From Hyposmocoma kahamanoa (taxonomy: Eukaryota > Arthropoda > Insecta > Lepidoptera > Cosmopterigidae), in assembly GCF_003589595.1 (NCBI RefSeq), contig NW_020653726.1, positions 15,572,521 through 15,636,520 on the forward strand: a DNA stretch of 64,000 bases. The letters are read 5' to 3'. A program made the position numbers and the translations under genes. This document shows positions 11,254 through 22,900 of this stretch, piece by piece. The notes below the pieces were generated by a model. The model ran no database searches. It saw only the letters and a program-made list of their open reading frames with translations, and had not been told where the DNA came from. Within the stretch, counting starts at the first letter, position 1; each line of letters begins with the position of its first letter.

Positions 11254-11445
11254 ATGTGCTTATGGAAATATAAGAAACTTGGGAAAAGATGGGATTCAAA
11301 AAAATATTGCAATGTTAGTTCAAATGTAGTTAAGAAAGTTCTACAACTACACAAAACGTTTTATGGTTTAATCCACTTATAATATTATGTCATAAGTATT
11401 CTGTATGTAGCTTTAAAAATCATATACCAAGCGTTGGTGGGCATC

Positions 11446-11640
11446 CTTCACCACCCTCATTTGAGTTCTGTACTCGCCGCCGGTCACTTGTGTCGTTACT
11501 GTACATTGTACTTATATTCTCGACATTTCTATAGAAGTGCTTATGTTGTGGCTTGATTTCTCGAGCACATTTCATAAAGTTTTGAAAATATTTTGTGGTT
11601 TTTAGGTGAGTATCAACTTTTCAATACCATAATAGTACCG
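11446..11640. repeat. Upstream block A of the duplicated segment
   Basis: This stretch aligns by eye with 34758-34955: 'catttgagttctgtactcgccgcc' matches 'catttgagttatgtgcagccgcc', and 'gaagtgcttatg' matches 'atagtgcttatg'. Both are followed by 'ttcaataccata' or 'ttaataccata'. In both places it is the outermost of several blocks that lie in the same order upstream of an oxygenase gene, so it probably belongs to the duplicated unit. Confidence 0.6.
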
Positions 11641-12129
11641 TAATGTGCGATGAGAATGATCGTCAGGTTGCATATTAAAAAATAATTGTGTGGGCTACAA
11701 AACATTAAATTACATAAATAATAAATAAAAAAATATAAATATATATAAACTAGTACGTGAGGTATATATAACTTATACGCATACATACACATAATACATA
11801 AAAGTACTATTATCATATTTATTAAATATTCTAACTATTTTGACGTGCCAACTTGTCGTGTCGTACGCTCCCGGAAATAGTGCAATAGAACGGCGCACAC
11901 AAAAACTGGTCGCTGTTGTTTAAATTATCTATAGCTTCAATTATCTAGTTTTTTCGGTCGCGTTTCGGCGTAACAGTACTTGTGTTCTTTTGTGCAATTC
12001 GCTTTATATAGCTGTGTATATAGCCGCTGGCTTAAGACGGTAATTTCCGTAAATAAACCTTTCGAGTGAGTTCGTGTGTTGGTTATTCTTAACAGTGCAA
12101 AACAACATTCACAACCCCAAAATTGTATA

Positions 12130-12540
12130 CATATACTATATTTATATATGATTTTAAATGTTCTAATTTCACAGGCAAGCAAATTACAGTTTAAAATGTT
12201 AAATGATTAATCACTTCTTAGTACAATCGTAAGACAGATTCCCTTGAAAATGAAAGGAATATGGGTGAAATTTTGAGGTTGGTTTTTGTAAGTCGATATT
12301 TGTTCATATTTGTCAATAACATTATTTATATAATCAAATATTTTGTATGTCCGTAAAAATGTACTTTCATTAAGAAATAAGACATCCATAATATTAAACT
12401 TTAGAATTAAGTTCAAATTCATGGTGTCACAATTTCGTTTAACTAAGGTAAACGATTATTTTATGGGGAGCTGTATACGTTTTTACAATATGATTCCGGT
12501 GCGTATTATTAAGATTATCATTTTCTAAGTTTAAGTATTT
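12130..12540 (+). repeat. LINE relic
   Basis: A short open frame at 12420-12528 reads GSCIRFYNMIPVRI, like the end of a LINE ORF2. The stretch 12165-12230 resembles 2155-2220. No complete ORF remains. Confidence 0.4.
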
Positions 12541-12844
12541 ACATGAAAAGTCATATTACAAAATTGAAGACTACGTGTTAGATAAAGACGTATGGAGAGA
12601 CGACTTGGCTCGACATTCCACACAATTTGACTCAAACTGTGTTTCTATTGCATTTAAATTTATTTGAAAAGATCAATCCCTAGAACTTCTTACAACGTTC
12701 TTCTCAGGGAAGTCTGCTGACTTACAGTGAATGAACAGTAGCTTAAAAAACTAAGTTTTTAAGTGTAAACTTGTTTTACTTGAGGAATAAACGATTTTTT
12801 CATTTGATTTTATATTTATTTATAAGTACTGTAGTTAGAAAAGC

Positions 12845-13150
12845 CTGAAAAAACTAAGCGAATTTCTCCAATAGATTTCGCACCCTGATCTTGGTATAAA
12901 AATTTGTTTCACAGCAGTTTTGAGCCTAGTAAATAGCAAATTTGAATATCTACCGGAATCGTATTGTAAAAGTTTATATCTTACAATTTGTGATTTTGTG
13001 AAGACGACTGGCAGGCAGTTTATTTTTGTTTCTCCAATCAATATTGTCCATCAACGCTTTTAATGAAAAAAATACTATACTTCACATAAATTACACTTTC
13101 TTGAATCATCTATGACGCAGTGGTAGAATGTTCAAAAGCATATTCAAAAT
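12845..13150 (-). repeat. LINE-derived block B upstream of oxygenase copy 1
   Basis: It matches 34990-35310 ('ttggtataaa', 'gcaaatttgaatatctac', 'gtggtagaatgttcaaaagc'), and more weakly 2390-2520 and 35630-35760. On the minus strand it reads like the carboxy end of a LINE ORF (YNTIPVDIQICYLLG type). Because it occurs more than twice it is an interspersed repeat, but its position relative to both genes suits duplication of the flank. Confidence 0.5.
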
Positions 13151-13729
13151 TAATTATTATGTTTAGTACAAGACAGTCAAAAAACATTATGGCAAATCTG
13201 TATAATAGACTTAAAGTTATCTACCATAACCGCAATAAGACGTAGAGAATATCTCAGTAATACTTAGTCAAGAGATACGCAACCAGGATTTGCGGTTTCC
13301 CTGTATGGTTACACGAATCAAATATTACGTAGTTGTATCAAATAATTATTTGTAACTTTTCAGTCACAGGAAATATTTTTGTTAGTTTTATTACAATTTA
13401 ATAGAGTTTTGCAATTGACAATTTTTGTTTTAAATCGTTAATATGAATCTTTAAAATAAGGACAAAATACGATGTAATAAAACGGTGTGTTTATTGCGTA
13501 TTTATGCAAGGTAATAAAAGAAAGAAATTTACTATCTCAAAGCGAAGTGGCAGGTGCAAAACAAAATCTACTAACGGTTTATTGTTGCTACTTCGGTTGG
13601 TGAATTCAGTAATTTTAAAATTATTTCTCATTAGAACCAACCGCAGTTTAGGTAATTAATTAACAGTCATTTGCTGACAAACGAGGCGGTCGAATTAAGG
13701 AACTCGCGAAATAACCAATAAAGCACTAT

Positions 13730-13904
13730 GTCAGAAAAAATTCCTGTGAAATAAACAGCATTTCTCTTGCTGTCTAGGAGACGAATTAAAGTTTTCCTTG
13801 TTCAATATGCATTTACGTAAAGGTTCTGTGATGTCTAAGTGAACAGTAGGTAATCATTCACTATAATAAGTTGTCTCTAATTTTTAGTACAATAAACTCA
13901 AAAT
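13730..13904 (+). promoter_or_regulatory. Immediate 5' flank of oxygenase copy 1
   Basis: 13738-13825 (block D: 'cctgtgaaataaacagcat', 'agacgaattaaag', 'tttacg') matches 35955-36050, so it is part of the duplicated flank. A weak TATA-like string, tataataa, is at 13862-13869. Directly before the ATG a 'taatttttag' acceptor-like string ends at 13886. Copy 2 has 'cagttttcag' at the equivalent place, so the ATG exon may be preceded by a 5'-UTR intron in both genes. No start site can be fixed from sequence. Confidence 0.35.
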
Positions 13905-16900
13905 ATGTCTTCATACGACCAATTGTACCCGAACTGCGATCCCGACGTGTGGCTGCGATCCTGCGAGCTGGAGGTCGAGAAACCAATCGAGGGAGAGATT
14001 ACAGGTAACAAAGTCATATTACATACCATTGCTATTAAAGGGCTTATTGGTTCAAGGGAATAAATGTGATGAGATGTAGAGCGCAAGCGCAGAGTTCTGG
14101 TGGTGAGCTGCAACATAAGGGCACAGCGCGATGAGCTCGATTGAAGTTTAAACAATTTTAATCAGGGGTTATATATCAGTACTCCGAAATGTCATTTTCC
14201 AGAAATAACGTTTGGTCGAAATTTCATAACCTCGAAAGTAGTTTTGAGAGGAAAATGTTTTTTCTTTTAAACCTAACCTAACCGAACCTAATCGTGTCTT
14301 TGCGATAAACAGCCAACACAGCCCGAAAGAACAACGGTTCGTTATAATTCGGTTTTCGGTATAATGAAAATTGGAACAAACGTTATATCGGATTTGTGGT
14401 TGGTTACCTGATCAAGGGATTTTAAAATAAGTTTTCAAAATGTTATCGGATGTCATATTCCATGATTCAAGAACTTCTTATGATTGTAATGGTAGGTATG
14501 ATGTAACACCTAAATAAAACACCTCCGCGTATAAACCTTAGTTTTTATTTTTATTATCTTCGGGTTTTTCAATAATAACCTATAATTTATGCGACTGTAT
14601 CGACACAATCACTAAAAGCTGCTAAAAGCTCTTTAACACGTTCCATTTAGGTGTTTTTTTTGTAATCCGAAAATAATAGTCATATGTTATATCAGATTAG
14701 CCTGAAGATATTGTAGGGTAGATATTTATTTACGAGGTAAATATTATTTTCTAGGTGAAATGCCTTCTTGGCTACGAGGTACCTTGCTACGCAACGGACC
14801 CGGTTCCCTCAAAGTTGGCTCTACGCGGTTTGAGCATTTGTTTGACAGCGCTTCACTTTTGCACAGGTTTGTTTAAAGTGGACGTAATTTTCATGACTAT
14901 TAATACATTACGGTAAAAGTAGCAATGTAATCCTTGCTCCTGACCTCAGGTGGTTGTCCGACATTGGAAGCGGCTTATAGAATTATCAATTAACCCGTAA
15001 AAGCCGCTTCGCATGTTTTAGTTCGTTATACTCAGAGTACAAGAGTTCATTTTTAACCGACTCCAAAAAAAAGAGAAGGTTCTCAATTCGACTGTGTATT
15101 TTCTTGTATGTAAGTATGTTACCTCAGTAGTGGTGTCATTTAAATTTGAATAAAATATTTCACCCCTAGGGGTGGCAAACTAGGGGATTAATGACTTTTG
15201 AAGTCAGTTTTTTAGTACTCTGAACTGAAATTATTAAATTATAAGGTCTATATAAGGTAAACTCTTCCCTAACTCTATTATGAAAAAAAAAACTGTAGGA
15301 GCCTCCAGTCACACTAGTATAGTAGTACAAACTGACTGAGGGCACTAGTTTAGTACTGAACACGGTGCTCATACGTGATGTCAAGTCGAGCTTCAGCCTT
15401 ACCAGTAGTAGGTACTAGAGATGTGCAGTGGGTTAAAACTCAATCAACCCGCCCGGGTTTTAGCCGGATTTTCAACCAAAGCGCAGTTTTAATCCATTCC
15501 TGTTCATAATCGTTGGCGGAAACTGCGAAATACGGAATTCGGAAGAATTCCACACTTTTTACAAATTTCGATGTAAAAAAAATCTTTTTTTCAAGTACGA
15601 TACTATCTAACGATTTTTTGTATCGATTTATATCAATGCGATTGTCAAGCGAATCGATCCAGTAGAATCGTCTAGATCAGAAAGCAGTAAACTTTTCGTA
15701 AAAGTGTAATTAAATTTTTATTGAATTGATATTCAATTATTTTTATTTGAAATTACTCCACTAGTTTGTTATAATTATTAATACAAAGATCGAACACTCA
15801 GAAAAATTTTCTTCGATCCGGCCGGATTCGAATCGACATCTGCTAGCATACCGTGCCAGACGCTATACCAACTAAGCCACGGAACGAACCAGCGGACCTC
15901 ACGAATTTTTGTATGTGCTTGCGTCGTATTTTTGTATTTGGTTTTTCAACGATTTTTTAGCCGAAATGAAAATGAAAATCTATGATATTTCGTCACCCAG
16001 TTAGATATCTTTACAGCTATCAGCCCCGGCTAGAGATGTCGCTATTCATGGTATTTAAATTTTAATTGAATTGATATTCAATGGCGCTATGGCTAAAAAG
16101 TCGTTGAAAAACCAAATACAAAGATACGACGCAAGCACATAGAAAAATTCGTGAGGTCCGCTGGTTCGTTCAGTGGCTTAGTTGGTATAGTTTCTGGCAC
16201 GGTATCCTAGAAGACGTCAGTTCGAATCCGGCCGGATCGAAGGATTTTTTCTGAGTGTTCGATCTTTGTATTAATAATCATATAATTAAATTTGAACAAA
16301 ACTCGATTTACAACAAATATTTAGTTGTAAATAGTTTTTGCTCTCAATTTCGAGCGTTAATGAGTTTTAACCCGATTTAAACCCGGCGCTAACAAAACAC
16401 CAGGTTAAAACCCAGGTGCTTGCTGATCTCTGGTAGGTACACATCTACTTCCTGCCGCAGAAATAAACTCTATGATATACCTCCCTTTAGGCCTCCCGTT
16501 TACCTAACTAGTGCAGCTTGTTCAATTATGAAACTTGTAGTATGTAAAATACTGATTTTTCTCGTTGTTACTAAAACACCAACTTTCTTAAATATTAGGT
16601 TCGCAATCCAAGATGGTATAGTCACGTACCAATGCCGGTTTCTACGTTCCAACACGTTCAACAAGAACCGCGCCGCCAACCGCATTGTCGTCACTGAGTT
16701 CGGCACTAAAGCTGTACCTGATCCTTGCCATACGATTTTTGATAGGTTGGTAATTTATTGTTATGCTAGTGTCATTAGTAAGTATACAACTGGAATACGA
16801 TTGAAATAGAAAAACATTTAAACGTTCCCTTCTCGCGGCGGAACTTGATCTTTATTTGGAAATAGAATCTCGTTAGACCGCATTCGCTCTTGATAGAAAG

Positions 16901-19900
16901 TAAACATGACGTCAAGAATGGTATACATTCTTATAAATTCGACTGTTATATCGAAATAGACCTCATAGCTACAAAAGAATTGTTGCAGTGCCTACATCAT
17001 TCCCTTTGGTGCGAATTGAAGTAATTACTAGTTAACCAATGTAATATGCTACGTTGTGATGTATGTTCACCGTTTTTAATAATATGATAACTACATTGCT
17101 CTTGAAACTGTCATTTTAAGAAACGGAAACTCTTTTACAAGTTACTCAATAAAGTGTCAACACATGAACAACACATAGGCATTCATATTCGCATGTACCT
17201 ACATACAAGTTCAGTGATATAGCTGCAAAGGTACCTTGTTGAGTAACTTCATAAGTTTCTCGCAGATGCGCTGACGGCGAACTCTCAATACAAAGATCTG
17301 TAACAAATACAAAGACATTCGTAAATCTTCTGCCTCTGGAATTCACGAAATGAGAGCACTGTGCCCTGTAACGGAGTCTATAGAGACTTCCGGGATAGTT
17401 TCTTATACTGTAGATACTTTATCAATGCCACTATTGGGCACAGATAATTTTACTTATTTACTTTAAGCTGATTGTTTTAACATCCAGGTTAGCTGCAGTT
17501 TTCAATCCAGGGGAGGCTATGTCAGACAACGCTATGATATCAATTTATCCGTTTGGAGACGAGATCTACGCCTTTACAGAAACACCAGTGATACATAGGT
17601 AATATAAATTATTTAGTATGTACATATTACGAGTAGATGCAGCTATTTTTTTATTAGTATACGGGATCAACGAACCGTTACACATTACAAATAGTACATA
17701 GCTGACAAATAGAAACTAAAACGTGTAACCAACATCGTTAAAATCGTTAAAGTTTTCGGATTTCAGTAAATTCTACTGCATTATGTGTGAGTAGCGACAC
17801 CATTGAATTAGTTCAATGGTGTCACTACTCACACATAATGCCAATACTAAATCAGGAGTAGATATAGTAATGTAATTATGGAGGTGGTAATGATACAGGG
17901 CCCCTCTAATAGAACACACAATCGGTGAGAGCAATCATAATCAAATTNNNNNNNNNNCCCCTCTAATAGAACACACAATCGGTGAGAGCAATCATAATCA
18001 AATTTTAATGTTTAATATGGATTTCTTGTGTATTCGCGATTCTACACATTAAAAATGAACCTATCTTTCAGATATAAACTCGTGAACCTGTAAAGAATCC
18101 GAAATTATGGTTTGTTTAAAAAAAAAAGTATATACGCGCGATTTTAGATTCGGAAAAATCGCTTGAAAGCTTTGATCTTTTAAGTATATTAAAAGGGGAT
18201 ATTTAAAATAACTAAATACTGGATATAACTTCTTCACTTTTAATTGTCACGAACGTACATTGATTATAATCTTCACCTGAGAATTTTTAGTAACAATCTG
18301 TGTCGAGCACGTACTGTTTCCCGCTTTTAAAACCCTCTTGATATCAATAAGGTTACCCCACCAAGCGAGAAACAGCCCGCGTATAATAATCACAACTTCC
18401 GTTTCCTAATCTTATTTAATCATGTATTTTGCTAAACCGTACAATTACTGTATAGCAAAATACACAAATTTATACAAACGAGTTACTACTACTAAGTACA
18501 ATTTTTAGAGATATCTTGTAAATACTAATACAATTAAGAAACAGCACGCGGTACAGTAGTCACAACTTCCGTTTCCGAATCTCATAATTATGTATTTTGC
18601 TAAACAGTACAATTACTGTATAGCAAAGTACTCAAATCTATGCAAATGAATTACTACTATTTATGTACAATATTACAAAGATATTTTATAAATACTAGTA
18701 TAATCGCGAAACATCACACAGTATAATAATCACAACTTCCGGTGCCGAATCTAATTTAATTATGTATTTTGCTATAGAGTACAATATTACTGTATAGCAA
18801 AATACTCAAATTTACCCAAACAAATTACTAATATTAATTTACAATATTATAAAGATATTTTAGGAATGCTAACAAGTATATGCAATAATTAAGATCATAG
18901 ATAAGAAAGTTGTTTGAAAATCTTCAGAAATTTACATTGACTTACGAAATTTAAGTCAGTTTTCAGCGTACTGAAATGACGAATGATTTTGGAGTCATGA
19001 TTATCACCAGTTACACGGTTTTTACAATGGTTTGATTTGTTTTTATTAAGGAAGCTGTAATTAGTGATAATCATTTATAGAATATTCACCAAAGTCTTAA
19101 AATCTAATATAACTGACTGAAAACATTTCCATCAATTTTTCCACGCAATCACTTAGTCCGAAAATTGCTCAAAAACTTAGTGTTCTACAAATACGTGTCT
19201 TAATTATATGTAAAGAAGTCCTCCTATATCTATAATATCATAACTGTCCCCGTTGCCGAGCGGTTATCATGCCGGACTGTCACGTAGAGGTCCCAGGTTC
19301 GATTCCCAAGCCGGGAGAATATATTTGTATGGCCTACATTTACTTTTCTCGTGAGTTTGGGTGTAATTTGTGGTTGTGTATGTGTGTGTCTATGGCACTC
19401 ACGACACAGAGTTTCCCTAGTGCGGGGCTATGTTGAGTGTGTGACTGTTACATAATGAAAGGCATTAAAATACCAGTGTGTGTTAATGAAACGATCCGAT
19501 AGGCGAGTTTCATAAAAACGTCACACGAGTGTTTTAATGCCTAATTATGTACAGTTCCATACACTGCTTTATCTACACACATTTTATAAGATCTCTGGGA
19601 TGTATTCAGAAACCGCTTGTTACGACTGGCAAAATGGCGGCAAATAAAAACTTTTCCCACAGACGTCACACCACCGTAGTTTTTATTTTTAATTCATAGT
19701 CAAAGTAGAATCGGTCCCAACTATCATATCGTTCTATATCAAGTAACGTGTGAAATTGTCAAAACTGTTGGCTATTGACATTTCATTTCAAATAAAACTT
19801 CACCTCGATTGATATTAGAATTGAAGTCAAATCCAATTGTTTTGTTTTTCAGAGATGTTCGAAATTTGAAGCAATAATAACATTTTCACAGATAATAAAT

Positions 19901-22900
19901 TTGTTCCAACAAAACAGTTTACCTTTATGATGGTTGTAATTTGCAGTTTTTAAATACATTATAGAAAATTTATGATATGTGTGTAGATAAAAAAAAATAT
20001 TATCTTCCTTGAGGCGTGATTGCCTAATTGACCTAACGTCTCTCCAGCTAGAGGGTCGTGGTGCGAAGCCGAGCTTGCTCCTCTGAATTTTTCGAAATTT
20101 ATGTGCGTAATTCAATTTGAAATTTACCATGAGCTTTTCGGTGAAGAAAAACATCGCCATGAAACCTGCACACACCTGCAAAGCATTGTGTGTGAAGTTC
20201 AGTGGCACTATTAATAGTTCAACTTTCATTGTTATTATTTTCCTTACAGAATAGACCCAATAACCCTGGATACACTAGAACGGAAAAATCTTGCAGACTC
20301 GATCGCCATTGTTAACCACACGGCTCATCCACACGTTATGCCAAACGGTAAGACCCTATTCTTGAGCTCCAATTCAATCTTATGTTTATGACAAAACGCA
20401 TATAATTTTACTAGTGACAGGATACATGTAAAATATGTTTCGTTTGTGGCTGTAGAACCGTCACGTATGAGTGCAAGAATGCTATCTTTAATTATCTCGT
20501 TTTTTCTCTTTTTACATTTGAGCAAAATTGCCCGCATTAATATCAGGCGCTTAAATAGGTTTATTGCTCTTTCTTTTGTTTTCTTGCGCAGTGTCGCAAC
20601 GTATTAAGTAGTGGTCAGATAATCGGATACTTTTTATCTACAGTTCGATTGAATACAAAATATTTATTCGCTAAAAGATGTAATTAACAATGAATTAGCG
20701 TCTTATAAGATCGTACATTTCGCCAAAACATTGGCGTAAATAACAATTAGAACTTAATTATAAATTATAAAAACAGGAAGTGAAAAATATACCCAAAATT
20801 ACTTGCGTAATTAACGTTTTATATTATTAATTAAATTATAATTAAAATAATCAAATGAATTGTGTTGCTCGCAAACATGAAATGCGTTTTTGTATTTTTT
20901 GTTCATTTGCTGCGACATCGGGATTAATTAAATAATTACCTAAGTGTAAAAGTAAAGGAAAATAAACGTTTATTGTGTAATTTCATACAACATTTAAATT
21001 TAATTGCAAAGATCTTAAGGGCACTGCCACTGCGCCCAACACTCTGAGACATAAGTTGACAAGACACGGGACTTATAATGTGCTTGTAATTTCACCAGCA
21101 CCCTTACTGCTTAGCGACAGAAATTGGTAAGGTGGCAGTACCTCCCTGGACGAACTCTTTCACAAGGAGCTCTACTGCTACTAAATGTAACATGTGTATA
21201 TGAGTGTCAATAATTGAAATTTGTTTGTATATTGTTGATATTTCTTTATCGAGGAGCAGTAGGTGGCAACTGCACAGAAAGTACTTGGAAATCGCACTGT
21301 AAAGGCCCTAGTTCGTTTTTTGAGACTCATATCGCACTGTTATAACAATAGCGTTGTAACTCAAAATATGTGAAATTCAAGATTACACCATTTCTGAACG
21401 TAAAATTTGTTTCTGTACACGTCAATAAAATTGTCGTTACAGTATTGTAAGAAACCATTAAAATATATCTATTTAACCCAAAATGAGACAAACGTTTTGT
21501 GAGTTACTTCTAGACAAAACAGTTAAGAATATGAAATTATTTTTTACTACTTTTATTTTTAAATGTACTTCTAATTGGCAAGTAAGAGTTGTTTAGATTT
21601 CTAATAAATTTTAACTTATACATAAATTAAAATAATTTAATCTTTCACGGGAACTGAGATTTCGTTTTTCAGCTATTTTGAATAAATTCACTTTTTGAGT
21701 TAATACAATATTGTATTAGCAATGCGATATAGCGAATATCATATTCTGATATTTAATTTTACTATAAACGCCGTTACAGTCCGTGACTGGGTTAAGAAGC
21801 CTTTTTCATATTTCGGCAGCAATTCACGGAAAATACTTTTTCGTGAATTGCTTTAGGTATTAAATTAATTTAATGTTAGTAGCAGTAGAGATTCTCGTGA
21901 AAGTTTGTCCAGGGAAGTACTGCCACCTTACCTATTTCGATCGCCGTGTTTCGGTTTTAAATTGTAACGGTGCTGGTGAAATTCCAGGCACATGGGACTT
22001 GTCAACTTATGTCTCAGAGTGACGGCCGCAGTGACAGTGCCCCTCAAATCTTTGCAATTTAAAGCCCGGAGTGGCACTGCAACTGCTATGGACAGGCTAG
22101 TCGTTTAACAGCATGCGCACGACTCGTTCGTCCTGCTAATTGGTATCATAAAAAAATATAACATCTATTCATCATATCCGACTACTAGTTCTAAGAGAAT
22201 AATAATGTTTAATTGCATATCAGAAAACAATACGTATAATATTAATTTTAATTGTATCACTTTATTTTTAAATTTAAGATTGCCTTGGTTTAATTTAATA
22301 ATGTATAATTAGTTGGTCAATGTAATGTGATTTTTATTAATAATGTTTCTTTGAGACTCTACATTTCGTATGCCTTGATGGTACGTCATGGAGATCAATA
22401 TTTTAAACGTTAACATCTGTACTGTTATACCCATGATGACGAATAAAATGATTTGATTTGATTTGATTTGATTTGAATATTATGTTAATTATTCAAATAA
22501 CTTTCACATCTAAAAAAATATTTCACTACAAATAATACAACTGTCCAACGAAACTAGTATCAAAAATAATTTAAAAACATGTATCAAAACTAGACCTCCG
22601 CTGATTTCCCAATGTACAACGAAAGTGTTAATTTATTAACAAAAATATGGTTTAAATACGGTTTTATCTATTTAAATTAACTCAGAAGGAAATAACAATT
22701 CTTTTACCATAATTATCTTAATTTTTCTCAAAAGTTGCTAGACAAATTATCTTCGTTTATACAATGAATCACGTACAACAAATATATTTGTGATATAACG
22801 AATAACACATATTGTATAATATTATTTCAAAAATGTCATCTGATTTACTGAAAATAATCAGGACTTTGTATCTCTTTCGCATACAACCTTGAGTCTAGTC

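Noticed and set aside
16420..16809. 129-codon ORF around exon 3 of copy 1
   Set aside because: Only 16599-16745 is coding; the rest is intron read-through.
18368..18875. CRISPR-like array
   Set aside because: Three degenerate 170-bp units without spacers in a eukaryotic intron; ordinary tandem repeat.
19849..20229. 126-codon minus-strand ORF in intron 4 of copy 1
   Set aside because: No domain, no splice support, antisense within an intron; composition is like the surrounding intron.
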